Positions 36,688 through 46,107 of a stretch of DNA of 64,000 nucleotides are shown here, in pieces; the stretch's first letter is position 1; every line of letters begins with the position of its first letter. This DNA comes from Caulobacterales bacterium (lineage in GTDB: Bacteria > Pseudomonadota > Alphaproteobacteria > Caulobacterales > Aquidulcibacteraceae), in NCBI GenBank assembly GCA_017303355.1, contig JAFLCU010000013.1:1-64000 (forward strand), written 5' to 3'. Made by a program: the position numbers and the translations under genes. The notes beneath the pieces are model-generated. The model did not search any database. It saw nothing but the letters and a program-made list of their open reading frames with translations, and had not been told where the DNA came from.

Positions 36688-37170
36688 TCAGAACGGGATT
36701 TCGTCGTCCAGATCCTGGTTGAAGCTTTCGCGCGGGCCATCGCTGACGCGCTTGGAGCCGGCCTTGCTGCTGAACGAGCTGCCGCCGCCATCGTCATCGT
36801 AGGAACGGCCGCCGCCGTCGCCCTTGCCGCCGAGCATGGTCAGTTCGCCGCGATATTTCTGCAGCACGACTTCGGTCGTGTATTTCTCGACGCCGTTCTG
36901 CTCGTACTTACGCGTCTGCAGCGAGCCTTCGATGTAAACCGTCGAGCCCTTCTTCAGATATTGCTCGGCGACCTTGGCGATATTCTCGTTGAAGATCACG
37001 ACGCGGTGCCACTCGGTCTTTTCCTTGCGTTCGCCGCTCTGCTTGTCGCGCCAGGTTTCCGAGGTCGCGACGGAGAGGTTCACAACCGGATCGCCATTGT
37101 TGAGCCGGCGGATTTCCGGGTCCTTGCCCAGATTGCCGACCAAAATCACTTTGTTGACGCTGCCAGCCAT
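36688..37170 (-). CDS. ssb: Single-stranded DNA-binding protein
   Basis: A 160-residue SSB with an N-terminal OB fold ([19 protein letters not shown] to about residue 110), a Gly/Asp/Ser-rich linker, and the acidic interaction tip DLDDEIPF. It protects single-stranded DNA and recruits repair proteins, including RecO. The ATG at 37170 is preceded by AGGAGG. Its promoter carries a perfect LexA-type box, so damage induction is expected. Confidence 0.96.
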   Translation of the reverse strand: MAGSVNKVILVGNLGKDPEIRRLNNGDPVVNLSVATSETWRDKQSGERKEKTEWHRVVIFNENIAKVAEQYLKKGSTVYIEGSLQTRKYEQNGVEKYTTEVVLQKYRGELTMLGGKGDGGGRSYDDDGGGSSFSSKAGSKRVSDGPRESFNQDLDDEIPF

Positions 37171-37250
37171 CGCCGACCTCCTGTTTCCTGCGCTGTACTC
37201 GATGGACGAGGCATAAGCCGGCTGCTCAACGTTTCTTTGGCCGGACAAAT

Positions 37251-37265
37251 GTTCTCTCTATGTTC
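37251..37265. promoter_or_regulatory. LexA (SOS) box of ssb
   Basis: GTTC-N7-GTTC (halves 37251-37254 and 37262-37265) matches the alphaproteobacterial LexA direct repeat exactly. It overlaps the -10 and expected start of the minus-strand ssb promoter, the usual place for repression. Confidence 0.85.
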
Positions 37266-37292
37266 TATACGCCGACTCGCGTGATTGGTAAA
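37264..37292 (-). promoter_or_regulatory. ssb promoter
   Basis: Minus-strand -35 TTTACC (37287-37292), a 17-bp spacer, and -10 TATAGA (37264-37269). The -10 overlaps the first half of the LexA box. The predicted start near 37257 leaves a leader of about 87 nt. Confidence 0.7.
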
Positions 37293-37384
37293 GGCTCGTT
37301 AACCGTCCGAACCGGTGGAGCGAATTGGCCGGAGCCGAAACGAAGCTACCGCCCACCGGGCACATGCGTGTGGCCACGACTGCC

Positions 37385-37399
37385 GTTCCATCTTTGTTC
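37385..37399. promoter_or_regulatory. LexA (SOS) box of the dioxygenase-uvrA operon
   Basis: A second perfect GTTC-N7-GTTC (halves 37385-37388 and 37396-37399) lies in the same 301-bp intergenic region. It abuts the -35 of a plus-strand promoter and is 73 bp before the dioxygenase ATG. Confidence 0.8.
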
Positions 37400-37427
37400 T
37401 TGATGCTTCGGCGACTCTGGCTACTAA
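37400..37427 (+). promoter_or_regulatory. Promoter of the dioxygenase-uvrA operon
   Basis: TTGATG (37400-37405) is separated by 16 bp from TACTAA (37422-37427). Initiation near 37434 would give a leader of about 38 nt. The remainder of the 37171-37471 region contains no convincing ORF. Confidence 0.5.
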
Positions 37428-37471
37428 ATATGGTGTCCGCCGGGTTCGCCGGCGGCCCCCAAGAAAGACCC

Positions 37472-38248
37472 ATGACGACCAAGGCGCCCGCCCTTTTCGT
37501 CGGCCACGGCTCGCCGATGAACGCGATCGAAGACACGCCCTCCTCGCGCGGCTGGGCGGAGGTGGTGGCGCGCTTTCCGAAGCCGCGCGCCATCGTGGCG
37601 ATCTCGGCGCATTGGGTGACGGAAGGCATGCGCGTGATGTCGAACGCGCGGCCGAAGACGATCCACGATTTCGGCCGCGGCTTTCCGCAGGCGCTGTTCG
37701 ACGTCCAATACCCGGCGCCCGGCGACCCGGCTTTAGCTGGGGAGATTGTCAGGCTGCTGACACCTTTTGGCGCGCAACTCGACGATAGCTGGGGTTTGGA
37801 CCACGGCGCTTGGAGCGTTCTCGTGCACATGTATCCGCGCGCCGATGTGCCGGTCGTGCAAGTCAGCCTCGATATCCGGCGCGGGCCGGAGCAGCATTAC
37901 GCGATCGCGCAAGCGCTGGCGCCGTTGCGCGATCAGAACGTGCTGATCTTGGCGCTCGGCAATATCGTACACAATCTGCCGGCCTTCTTTCGAACGCGTG
38001 AGCTGTTGCCGTGGGTGCAGAGCTTCGATGATTTCGTGACGGGTGCGGCGACGAGCGGCGATGCGGCTTCGGTTCTGAATTATGGCGCGCGCGCGGATGC
38101 GCGTGAGGCCGCGCCAGATTGGGAACATTTCTTCCCCGTCTTCTACGCGCTCGGCGCGCGTGGCGACGGCGAACGCGCAACCGTGTTCAATCAAGACTAT
38201 CAACCTGGAATTTCTATGACAGCGTTCGGCTACGGACTCGCGGCATGA
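37472..38248 (+). CDS. DODA-type extradiol ring-cleavage dioxygenase (YgiD-like)
   Basis: A 258-residue class III extradiol dioxygenase family member related to 4,5-DOPA dioxygenase. Metal-site histidines are visible in LFVGHGSPMN (His12), AISAHWV (His47) and the later LGNIVHNLPAF; the active-site loop LDHGAWSVL is also present. It would open catechol rings with a non-haem divalent metal. The ATG at 37472 begins the conserved N-terminus; the frame open from 37325 covers the promoter. The stop overlaps the next gene by 4 nt. Its place at the head of a probable SOS operon with uvrA is unusual. Confidence 0.88.
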   Translation: MTTKAPALFVGHGSPMNAIEDTPSSRGWAEVVARFPKPRAIVAISAHWVTEGMRVMSNARPKTIHDFGRGFPQALFDVQYPAPGDPALAGEIVRLLTPFGAQLDDSWGLDHGAWSVLVHMYPRADVPVVQVSLDIRRGPEQHYAIAQALAPLRDQNVLILALGNIVHNLPAFFRTRELLPWVQSFDDFVTGAATSGDAASVLNYGARADAREAAPDWEHFFPVFYALGARGDGERATVFNQDYQPGISMTAFGYGLAA

Positions 38249-38637
38249 AACTGCCGTTGTACCTTTCTGCGGGCGTCGCAACGCAACTAGTCGCAATTGG
38301 CGCCGCCACCATCGTTGGCCTGACAGTTCAACCATTCGGCTGGCTTGTCGCGTGCGCCGCCCTGGTCACGCTTGTGCTCGGCGAACTGCTCACGTCCTCC
38401 CTTCTGCCGCGCACCTGGTCGTGGCGCGTCGCGAGCTCAATCGTGATCTCGATTCTCTCCTATCCAAGCGTGACCGGCAGTAGCTCTTTCGCCCGGGCCT
38501 TTTTGTCAGGCGATCAGTTGCCTATGTGGCTGAATACAACCAGTTCACTGATCGCCGTATCTACCTTGCCGATTGTTTGCAGCTCTTTTTTGCACGCGGC
38601 TTCGTGGCTGATCCTCGTTAAGAAGCAAACCACATGA
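38245..38637 (+). CDS. Small membrane protein of unknown function, upstream of uvrA
   Basis: A 130-residue protein with four predicted membrane segments (about residues 5-27, 32-54, 62-76 and 98-124) and a short KKQTT tail. I recognise no family. It begins with an ATGA overlap on the dioxygenase stop and ends with an ATGA overlap on the uvrA start, so all three are translated as a unit. Composition is slightly more AT-rich than its neighbours. It is probably exposed to the same SOS control as uvrA. Confidence 0.75.
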   Translation: MKLPLYLSAGVATQLVAIGAATIVGLTVQPFGWLVACAALVTLVLGELLTSSLLPRTWSWRVASSIVISILSYPSVTGSSSFARAFLSGDQLPMWLNTTSSLIAVSTLPIVCSSFLHAASWLILVKKQTT

Positions 38638-41609
38638 GAGACGCACTGACCCATATTCGTGTCCGCGGCGCGCGTGAGCACAATCTCAAGGGCGTGAACG
38701 TCGACATTCCGCGCAATGAGCTGGTGGTGATCACCGGCTTGAGCGGCAGCGGCAAATCCTCGCTGGCGTTTGATACGATTTATGCGGAAGGCCAGCGTCG
38801 CTACGTGGAATCGCTGTCGGCGTATGCGCGTCAGTTCTTGGAACTGATGCAGAAGCCGGACGTGGATTCGATCGAAGGGTTGTCGCCGGCGATTTCGATC
38901 GAGCAGAAAACTACGTCGCGCAATCCGCGCTCGACGGTCGGCACCGTCACTGAAATCTACGATTATATGCGCCTGCTCTGGGCGCGCGTCGGCATTCCGT
39001 ATTCGCCGGCGACGGGGCAGCCGATCGCGGCGATGCAAGTCAGCGAAATGGTCGATCGGATCATGGCGCTGCCCGAGGGCACGCGTTTGTATTTGCTGGC
39101 GCCGGTCGTGCGCGACCGCAAAGGCGAATACAAAAAGGAAATGGCTGAGTACCTGAAGAAGGGCTACCAGCGCGCTAAAATCGATGGCGAGTTCTACGAA
39201 CTCAGCGAACCGCCGACGCTCGACAAGAAATTCAAGCACGACATCGACATTGTCGTGGATCGCATCGCGGTGAAGGCCGGAATCGAAACGCGGCTCGCGG
39301 ATTCGCTTGAGCAAGCTTTGAAGCTAGCTGAAGGCGTCGCGTTCGCGGAGTTCGCGGACAAAGGTGAAACCGGCGGCGGCAAGGCGACGCTGAAGAACAA
39401 GGCGAGCGCGCCAGAGCGCATCATCTTCAGCCAGAAATTCGCCTGCCCTGTTTCCGGCTTCACGATTCCGGAAATCGAGCCGCGGCTCTTCTCGTTCAAC
39501 AATCCGGCAGGCGCCTGCCCGGCGTGCGACGGCTTGGGCGTGCAGCTCAAGTTCGACGCCGATCTGGTGATCCCGGATCACGACAAATCCCTGAAGGACG
39601 GCGCGGTGGCGCCCTGGGCCAAAGGTCCCTCGCCTCTTTACGCACAGACACTTGATTCATTGGCGAAGCATTTCAAATGCAAGCCAACGACGGCGTGGAA
39701 GGAGCTCTCCAAAGAGCTGCGCGGCGCGATCCTGCACGGGACGAAGGAGCCGATCAAGTTCGTCTATGACGACGGCGTGCGCCGCTACGAGACGACGAAG
39801 AATTTCGAAGGCGTGCTGCCGAATCTGGAGCGCCGCTGGAAGGAGACGGATTCGACTTGGGTGCGCGAGGATCTGGAGCGCTACCAATCGGAAGCGCCCT
39901 GCCCCGTGTGCGAAGGCAAGCGGCTGAAGCCCGAAGCGCTCGCGGTGAAGGTGGCGATGACCGACATCGCCACCGCGTCGACCATGTCGATCCGCAATGC
40001 GCGCGATTGGTTCGCCGCGCTCAACGATCAGCTGACGCCGAAGCAGAAAGAGATCGCGGTTCGGATCTTGAAGGAGATCAATGATCGCCTGCGCTTCCTC
40101 GTGGATGTGGGGCTTGATTATCTCTCGCTCGGCAGAAATTCTGGCACACTGAGCGGCGGTGAAAGCCAGCGGATTCGTTTAGCGTCGCAGATCGGCTCCG
40201 GCCTGACCGGCGTGCTTTACGTGTTGGACGAGCCGTCAATCGGTTTGCACCAGCGCGACAACACCCGGCTGCTCGATACGCTGAAGCGTCTCCGGGACCT
40301 CGGCAATTCCGTGCTGGTGGTGGAGCATGACGAAGAAGCCATCCTCACCGCCGATCACGTGATCGACATGGGGCCAGCGGCGGGCATTCATGGCGGGCGC
40401 ATCATCGCCGAAGGCACGCCCGAGCAAATCCAGAAGAACAAGGATTCGATCACTGGCGCTTATCTCACCGGCGCGCGTGAGATCGCGATCCCTGAGAAGC
40501 GGCGCTGGACCGATAAGAAGCGCAAGATTTCGATCAAAGGCGCGCGCGGCAACAATCTACGCAACGTCGATGCCGATATTCCGCTGGGCACGTTCACGTG
40601 CGTTACAGGCGTCAGCGGCGGCGGCAAGTCCACGCTCGTGATCGAGACGCTTTACAAGGCCGTCGCGCGGCAATGGCATGGCGCGGGCGATGTGCCGGCC
40701 GAGCACGACGCGATCCTTGGGCTCGAACACATCGATAAGATCATCGACATCGATCAATCGCCGATTGGCCGCACGCCACGTTCGAACCCGGCGACTTACA
40801 CCGGCGCGTTCACGCCGATCCGCGATTGGTATGCGGGCCTGCCGGAATCTAAAGCGCGCGGCTACGGCCCTGGCCGCTTCTCGTTCAACGTCAAGGGTGG
40901 CCGCTGCGAGGCGTGCCAAGGCGATGGCGTCATCAAGATCGAGATGCACTTCCTGCCGGACGTGTACGTCACCTGCGATACATGCAAGGGCAAACGCTAT
41001 AATCGCGAGACGTTGGAAATTCTCTACAAGGGCAAGTCGATCTCCGACGTGCTCGACATGACCGTGGACGAAGGCGCCAATCTCTTCACCGCCGTACCGA
41101 GCATTCGTGACAAGCTGGAAACGCTGAAGCGCGTCGGCCTCGGCTACGTACATATCGGCCAGCAAGCGACGACATTGTCGGGCGGCGAGGCGCAGCGCGT
41201 GAAGCTCTCCAAGGAGCTCTCCAAACGCGCCACCGGCCGCACGCTCTACATTCTCGACGAGCCGACGACGGGGCTTCATTTCGAAGACACCAAGAAGCTG
41301 CTCGAAGTTCTGCATGAGCTTGTCGACAACGGCAATTCGGTGCTGGTGATCGAACACAATCTCGATGTGATCAAAACCGCGGACTGGCTGCTCGATCTTG
41401 GCCCCGAAGGCGGCGATGGCGGCGGCAAACTCGTTGCGCAAGGAACGCCGGAAGACGTGGCCAAGGTCAAGGAAAGCTGGACCGGCCGCTATCTCGCCGA
41501 AACGCTCGATAAGCAGAACGCACGCAAGGCCGCGCCGCCAAAGCGCAAGGTCGCGGCGGCTGAAGCGCCCGCGCCGAAAGCCACAAAGAAAAAGCGCGCC
41601 TCCGCTTAG
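38634..41609 (+). CDS. uvrA: Excinuclease ABC subunit A
   Basis: A 991-residue damage-recognition ATPase of nucleotide excision repair. The first Walker A is [10 protein letters not shown] near residue 40 and the second is GVSGGGKST near residue 660. Two ABC signature sites occur ([12 protein letters not shown] and [11 protein letters not shown]). The second zinc module is complete (CEAC ... CDTC), whereas in the first the CxxC reads CPVS before CPAC, so one ligand is Ser; I recall this from other alphaproteobacterial UvrA proteins. The C-terminus has a Lys/Ala-rich tail. It is translated from an ATGA overlap. Confidence 0.96.
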   Translation: MRDALTHIRVRGAREHNLKGVNVDIPRNELVVITGLSGSGKSSLAFDTIYAEGQRRYVESLSAYARQFLELMQKPDVDSIEGLSPAISIEQKTTSRNPRSTVGTVTEIYDYMRLLWARVGIPYSPATGQPIAAMQVSEMVDRIMALPEGTRLYLLAPVVRDRKGEYKKEMAEYLKKGYQRAKIDGEFYELSEPPTLDKKFKHDIDIVVDRIAVKAGIETRLADSLEQALKLAEGVAFAEFADKGETGGGKATLKNKASAPERIIFSQKFACPVSGFTIPEIEPRLFSFNNPAGACPACDGLGVQLKFDADLVIPDHDKSLKDGAVAPWAKGPSPLYAQTLDSLAKHFKCKPTTAWKELSKELRGAILHGTKEPIKFVYDDGVRRYETTKNFEGVLPNLERRWKETDSTWVREDLERYQSEAPCPVCEGKRLKPEALAVKVAMTDIATASTMSIRNARDWFAALNDQLTPKQKEIAVRILKEINDRLRFLVDVGLDYLSLGRNSGTLSGGESQRIRLASQIGSGLTGVLYVLDEPSIGLHQRDNTRLLDTLKRLRDLGNSVLVVEHDEEAILTADHVIDMGPAAGIHGGRIIAEGTPEQIQKNKDSITGAYLTGAREIAIPEKRRWTDKKRKISIKGARGNNLRNVDADIPLGTFTCVTGVSGGGKSTLVIETLYKAVARQWHGAGDVPAEHDAILGLEHIDKIIDIDQSPIGRTPRSNPATYTGAFTPIRDWYAGLPESKARGYGPGRFSFNVKGGRCEACQGDGVIKIEMHFLPDVYVTCDTCKGKRYNRETLEILYKGKSISDVLDMTVDEGANLFTAVPSIRDKLETLKRVGLGYVHIGQQATTLSGGEAQRVKLSKELSKRATGRTLYILDEPTTGLHFEDTKKLLEVLHELVDNGNSVLVIEHNLDVIKTADWLLDLGPEGGDGGGKLVAQGTPEDVAKVKESWTGRYLAETLDKQNARKAAPPKRKVAAAEAPAPKATKKKRASA

Positions 41610-41620
41610 GAGACGCGCTT
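41592..41620 (-). terminator. Terminator embedded in the uvrA 3' end
   Basis: A 12-bp stem with one mismatch (AAGCGCGCCTCC/GGAGACGCGCTT) has a 5-nt loop. On the minus strand it lies 22 bp after the stop of the 41643-42803 gene and is followed by TTTCTTTG, so it fits that gene best. On the plus strand it includes the uvrA stop but lacks a T-tract. Confidence 0.6.
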
Positions 41621-41642
41621 CATCTTGGTTCGCTGCTTACGA

Positions 41643-42803
41643 TCAGCCGCGCGGCAGACGCTGGATGTCCGGCGCGCCCTGCGTCACGCGGATAATCGTG
41701 CGGCCGCGCAAGGTGAGCGGCGTATCGCCGCCGGCGCCGCTCGGGGGCGTGAGCGTCACGGTGTAATCCGTGGTCGCTTCGCGGGCCATGCCAGTAGTGA
41801 GATCGATCGTGCCGGTCGTCGTCTCTTGATATTGGAACGACATGGCGTCGAGCATCGTATCAACAGCGCCGGTGACGCTGGTGATGTCGGCGCCTTCGCC
41901 AGCGGCCTGCGCGACGGGCTCAACCATGTTCGTGGTGAGGAAGGCGCTCACGCCGCGCAGCGTGGCGCGGGCGCTCTCTTGATCGAGCGAAACGCGACGC
42001 ACTACGGTGGCGGTGTTATTGCGCTGATCAATGCGCTCAAGACGGACAGTGCCGGTGAAGCGCAAGGGCGAAGCGCCAAACGGCATTTCGAGTTCATCCG
42101 TCACAGGCACGCTTTGACGGCGCGCCAGCGTGCGGCCCTGCACGCCCGCGATGGTTTCGATGCTGGCCATGCTCGCGGCGGCGTCGCGACTGTCGAAATT
42201 GTCAAGCATGGCGGCGAGCCCGCGCAGCACCGGGCCACGCAGCATCGACCAGGTCGGCGTGGGCGGGGCGGCTGGCGAACCGGCTTCGTCCTTGGGGCCG
42301 CCGTCCACCGCGCTTGGGGCCGCGGGCGTTTCCGGGACCATGCGCGCGAACGCATCCGCCATCACGATCAGGTTTTCGGCGCGATCGCGCCAAGCGGGCC
42401 AATTGGTCATGTCGATGCAGCGGCCGAACTCGTCGACGCGGCACTCGATGCCGATATCGGTGGCGATGCGCAGCATGGCGGAGACGCCCTCGCTCAGCAC
42501 CGGCCAGTTGAGCGCGGCGGCTTGCGCTTCAATGCCAAGCCCGGTCGGTAGCGAATAGGTCAGGCTCGCGGGCATGTAGCGCCAGATGCGGTTTTCAGCA
42601 TCGACAATGTGCAGCGCATAGACATGGCTGAGCGAGGCGGTGACGTCGTTCTCGCCTAAATCGGTGGTCTGCGATTGCTCGACAGAGATCGTGTAAACTT
42701 CACCGGTGCGAACTTGCAGCGGCGCGCCGACCGTTTGCGCGGCCGTGACGGGCGCCATGGCGAGAGCGCCGACGACAGCCAACGCGGATAAAATCTTACG
42801 CAC
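41643..42803 (-). CDS. Exported protein of unknown function
   Basis: A 386-residue protein with a classical signal peptide when started at GTG 42803 (VRKILSALAVVGALAM, cleavage near TAAQT), preceded by a strong GGGAGGG box. A start at ATG 42947 would bury the signal peptide behind about 48 Arg-rich residues and is unlikely. The mature protein is acidic with beta-rich segments (TGEVYTISVEQSQTTDLGEND, the C-terminal TGTIDLTTGMAREATTDYTVTLT in part) and a Pro-rich linker. It contains two cysteines that could pair (IECRVDEFGRCIDM). I do not recognise the family. Confidence 0.75.
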   Translation of the reverse strand: MRKILSALAVVGALAMAPVTAAQTVGAPLQVRTGEVYTISVEQSQTTDLGENDVTASLSHVYALHIVDAENRIWRYMPASLTYSLPTGLGIEAQAAALNWPVLSEGVSAMLRIATDIGIECRVDEFGRCIDMTNWPAWRDRAENLIVMADAFARMVPETPAAPSAVDGGPKDEAGSPAAPPTPTWSMLRGPVLRGLAAMLDNFDSRDAAASMASIETIAGVQGRTLARRQSVPVTDELEMPFGASPLRFTGTVRLERIDQRNNTATVVRRVSLDQESARATLRGVSAFLTTNMVEPVAQAAGEGADITSVTGAVDTMLDAMSFQYQETTTGTIDLTTGMAREATTDYTVTLTPPSGAGGDTPLTLRGRTIIRVTQGAPDIQRLPRG

Positions 42804-42918
42804 ACTACCCTCCCAGATACGGATCGCCCTGTCCCACCAAAGCGCCCGCCTGACAAGTGAATTGCACCCCCGCCGCGCGGGCGCCGCGCGTGTTCGTTTC
42901 CGCCTGTTGCACGGAAAC

Positions 42919-43890
42919 CTAGGCGCTTTGAATTTTGCCTTCTTCAAGTGCGGCTTGCGCGGCGCGCGCGTTCACGCCGTAGGTCGCGACATAGAAGATT
43001 ACGGCGGCGATCGAACCCACGCCCCACAATACGCCAATCACCGCCCACGATTCTGGGCGCAACAGTGATTGGAAATATGCTTCAAAGACCTCGGCGGCGG
43101 CGGCCTCCGCGCGCGCCGGATCGGAGAGCGCCGCGAAATCAATTGCAACGCCGCTCAGCGCCACCGCGAACCAGACAACGCCAATCACGATGCTGAAGAC
43201 AGCGTACAAGAACCAGAGCAGCGCGAACGAGCCGAGCAAGGCGCCGAAACGCCCGCTCGTCACCTTCCACGCATCGAAAAACGCAAACCTGCGCGCCGCA
43301 ACCGTCGTGGCCGCCCCCGGCGCGAAGCGAATGGCGAAATACGCCATCAGCGCATATTGGACGACGTAGAGCACCATCATGGCCGAGACGGTCGCGGCTG
43401 GATCGCCGCCGCTATTGATGGCCAACACGCCGAGCACAACGCCGAACAGGATGCTCATGACGATCGAGAACGCGATGTTCAACAAAAGCCACATCCAATA
43501 GCAGCCCCACACGCGCCAGGTCGGCACATCGAGCGCCAGGCCCATGAAGCCCTGCACCTCGCCATGAATCATCCAGCGCAAGCAGGCGGCCTCGTAGGCG
43601 GCGCAGAGGATGTAGAACGGGAAGAGCCAGAGCAGCAGCCCGCCAAAGACAGCGAAAAATTCCGTCGGGAAGCCAGCGTTTTGGATCGCTGCGCTATCGC
43701 CCGAGATAGAAGCCGACACCACCGTGCCGTACCATGTGATCACGGGCGCGAGGCTGCCCCAGAACAACGCCGCGAAGGCCGCGACCAGAACGATGGCGAC
43801 GATGACGAAGGCCAGCGACGCGCGCAGCATGACGCCGCTCGGTTCGCGCTTGCGAAATGCAAAGAACGTAGCGTTCAGCGGTTCAGCCAT
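42919..43890 (-). CDS. Multi-pass membrane protein of unknown function
   Basis: A 323-residue protein with about six to seven hydrophobic segments, starting with a pair near residues 20-45 and 60-85 and ending near 285-305. Cytoplasmic stretches are short. The segment AAYEAACLRWMIHGEVQGFMGLALDVPTW lies between helices and may be a conserved loop. I find no transport or catalytic signature. The ATG at 43890 is preferred over one at 43923. It lies downstream of the VOC gene in the same direction with a 48-bp gap. Confidence 0.72.
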   Translation of the reverse strand: MAEPLNATFFAFRKREPSGVMLRASLAFVIVAIVLVAAFAALFWGSLAPVITWYGTVVSASISGDSAAIQNAGFPTEFFAVFGGLLLWLFPFYILCAAYEAACLRWMIHGEVQGFMGLALDVPTWRVWGCYWMWLLLNIAFSIVMSILFGVVLGVLAINSGGDPAATVSAMMVLYVVQYALMAYFAIRFAPGAATTVAARRFAFFDAWKVTSGRFGALLGSFALLWFLYAVFSIVIGVVWFAVALSGVAIDFAALSDPARAEAAAAEVFEAYFQSLLRPESWAVIGVLWGVGSIAAVIFYVATYGVNARAAQAALEEGKIQSA

Positions 43891-43938
43891 GATGTTCCCC
43901 TCTCGATGCCAGGAGCATCGCAAGGCAGGGCGCCAAGA

Positions 43939-44736
43939 TCAATCGCGTTTTGGCGACGCCTCGATCATGATCGTGGGCACGCCGCAGGTTTGGTCGCGCA
44001 CCGTGAACACGCGCGTGCCGGGCTTGAAGCCGGCGCGCACCTCCGACACGTCGAGCCCCGCGCCGGCCAAACGCTTGCGTGCGGCGTCAGCGTTGGCGAC
44101 GCGCCATGACAGGCCCCAAAAGCGATCACGGCCATTCGCGATCTCACGATCATGCACGACCTCGACGATGGCGTCGCCACATCTGAAGAACATCAGCCTG
44201 CGCCCAGCGACCTCACGATCGAGCCGCATGTCGAGACCAAGCCGCGCGCCATAAAGTGCTGCGGCGCGCTCCGCGTCTGGCGTGCGCACCACGATATGAT
44301 CGAGGCTTTGCACGCCATGTTCTGAGGCTAGAGACACTGGTGCAGGCGTTGTTCGTGCCTGGACCATAAGCCGCGCACCGTGCGAGCGATCCGTGTTCAG
44401 GCGAAATACCGCATGCGTTTCGCGATCGGCGAGCGGCTCGGGCGCGAGGCCGACGCGCTCGGCGCGGCGATGCATGCCGGCGAGATCACGGGTGGCGAGC
44501 ACCAGGCTCTTCAAGCCCTCGCCCTCAGCTAATGAGGCGCGCACACGTTCGGCGTTGGAGCCGTTGCCCGGCGCGATGATCTCGACGGCGATGTTGTCCA
44601 GGCCGATCAGCGCGATGTCGATGCCGTCGAGCGAAAAGCGTTCAGCGACGGGCCTGCCGAGCAAGCGCGCGTAAGTCGCGGCGCCCGCTTCAAGATCGTG
44701 CGTGGCGATGACGACGTGATCGAAGCCGCTGATCAT
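43939..44736 (-). CDS. VOC family (glyoxalase/bleomycin-resistance fold) protein
   Basis: A 265-residue protein with two VOC half-domains. The first starts GFDHVVIATHDLEAGAATYARLLG and the second SLDHIVVRTPDAERAAALYGARLGLDMRLD (both quoted in part). Each offers His and Glu residues that could bind a metal (for example DHVVIA and AVEIIAPG). The layout matches the glyoxalase-like proteins annotated only to superfamily level. The start at 44736 shares a base with the upstream lipoprotein stop. A longer frame to 44916 lies antisense to real coding sequence. Confidence 0.85.
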   Translation of the reverse strand: MISGFDHVVIATHDLEAGAATYARLLGRPVAERFSLDGIDIALIGLDNIAVEIIAPGNGSNAERVRASLAEGEGLKSLVLATRDLAGMHRRAERVGLAPEPLADRETHAVFRLNTDRSHGARLMVQARTTPAPVSLASEHGVQSLDHIVVRTPDAERAAALYGARLGLDMRLDREVAGRRLMFFRCGDAIVEVVHDREIANGRDRFWGLSWRVANADAARKRLAGAGLDVSEVRAGFKPGTRVFTVRDQTCGVPTIMIEASPKRD

Positions 44737-45161
44737 CAATCGCAGCCGTCGCGCCGGCCTTGGAAGATGGTTTGATCGGCGCCGTCGCCTATGATTGTGA
44801 TGCGCAGGCGATCGCTGTGCGCATCGATGAAGGCGCGGCCGCCTTCCAGGGAGCCGCCTTCGCCCTGGGCCACTTGCCAACAGCGCGACGCGGCACCGGC
44901 CGTGTCGAGTTCGCACAGGCTCCAGCCGGTTTCGCTGGGCTCAAGCGTATAGCGCGTCGAGAGCGGCGCGCCGCCTTGCCGATAGACGAGCTTGGCGCCC
45001 GCCATGACGCCGGCTCGCGCGCGATCGGGCAACCAGCGCATGGTGGAGGCGCCGGCGTCGCGATTGATCCAGCAGCCATGCACGCGCTCTGGGGGCGTGC
45101 TTGAGTTGGACGCCGTGGCGGCGCAGGCGGTGAGCAGAAGGCAAAGCGCGAGGCGTTTCAT
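44736..45161 (-). CDS. Small lipoprotein of unknown function
   Basis: A 141-residue protein with a short lipoprotein signal (KRLALCLLLTAC, lipidated Cys13). The mature region has four cysteines (HGCWINRDAG, WSLCELDTAG, ASRCWQV and the C-terminal DGCD) that could form two disulfides. It contains no enzyme motif. It sits between dapF and the VOC gene with overlaps of 4 nt and 1 nt, so it is translated within that operon. Confidence 0.75.
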   Translation of the reverse strand: MKRLALCLLLTACAATASNSSTPPERVHGCWINRDAGASTMRWLPDRARAGVMAGAKLVYRQGGAPLSTRYTLEPSETGWSLCELDTAGAASRCWQVAQGEGGSLEGGRAFIDAHSDRLRITIIGDGADQTIFQGRRDGCD

Positions 45162-45973
45162 GTGGCGGGCAGCTCCCCAGTGCTCTCCAGCTCGATCGGC
45201 CCTGTCATCAGTACCCGGTCGTCGCCCGCGCGCCATTCAATCTCAAGTGAACCTCCGTCCACCAGGACTTCGACCTTACGCGCGGTGCGCCCCTGCCGAT
45301 GCGCCGCGACCACGGCGGCGCACGCGCCCGTTCCGCAGGCTTTGGTCAACCCCGTGCCCCGCTCCCAAACCCGCAAACGAATTTGCCCGGACGAGCGCAC
45401 CTCGGCAAATCCCACATTCACGCGTTGGGGAAAGAGCGGATCGTGCTCGATCGTGGGCCCAAGCGCTTCGATCGGCACGCTGCCGATGTCATCGACGAAG
45501 AAGACGACGTGTGGGTTGCCCATGTTCACGGCGCCAGGCGCCTCATAGCCGCCAGCGAGGAAATCCAACCGGTCCGTCGCCATCGCCTTGGCCAAGGGGA
45601 TTTCCTCCCAGCGCAACAGCGGCGAGCCCATATCGACGGTGATGATGTCGGCGCCGGCGCGTTCGGCGTAGAGCATGCCGGCGGGCGTCTCGATCCGGCG
45701 TGAGGCCGCCCCACCCTCCTCCATGAGCAGCCAGGCGACGCAGCGCGTGGCGTTGCCGCAGGCGTCGACCTCGCCGCCATTGGCGTTCCAAATGCGCATA
45801 AAGGCGTCGCCGCGGATCGAGCGCTCGATCGCGATCACCTGGTCGCAGCCTAGGCCGGTTTCGCGGTCGGCGATGGCTTGGGCCTGCGCGGTCGAGAGCG
45901 GCAGCGCGCCGCGCGAGCGGGCGTCGATTATGACGAAATCGTTGCCGCAGCCGTTCATCTTGAAATAGCGCAT
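45158..45973 (-). CDS. dapF: Diaminopimelate epimerase
   Basis: A 271-residue cofactor-independent epimerase that converts LL- to meso-diaminopimelate for lysine and peptidoglycan. The two catalytic cysteines are present in EVDACGNATRCVA and TKACGTGACAAVVAA. The N-terminal KMNGCGNDFVIIDAR is standard. It is transcribed with the lipoprotein, VOC and membrane-protein genes and diverges from the S9 peptidase gene. In relatives dapF often lies beside mtaB-ftsY, which here is 13 kb away. Confidence 0.96.
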   Translation of the reverse strand: MRYFKMNGCGNDFVIIDARSRGALPLSTAQAQAIADRETGLGCDQVIAIERSIRGDAFMRIWNANGGEVDACGNATRCVAWLLMEEGGAASRRIETPAGMLYAERAGADIITVDMGSPLLRWEEIPLAKAMATDRLDFLAGGYEAPGAVNMGNPHVVFFVDDIGSVPIEALGPTIEHDPLFPQRVNVGFAEVRSSGQIRLRVWERGTGLTKACGTGACAAVVAAHRQGRTARKVEVLVDGGSLEIEWRAGDDRVLMTGPIELESTGELPAT

Positions 45974-46107
45974 CTACTTTGAATGTAAGGCGCTTTGCGG
46001 CCCGGCGCTACGCTTCCCCGAGGGCGCGAGCCGCATGCGACCAACCGCCCTTTCCTCGCCAAGGCCAATCTGCTTGGTTGCGCGCCTAGATTCAGGGGAT
46101 CTCCTAT

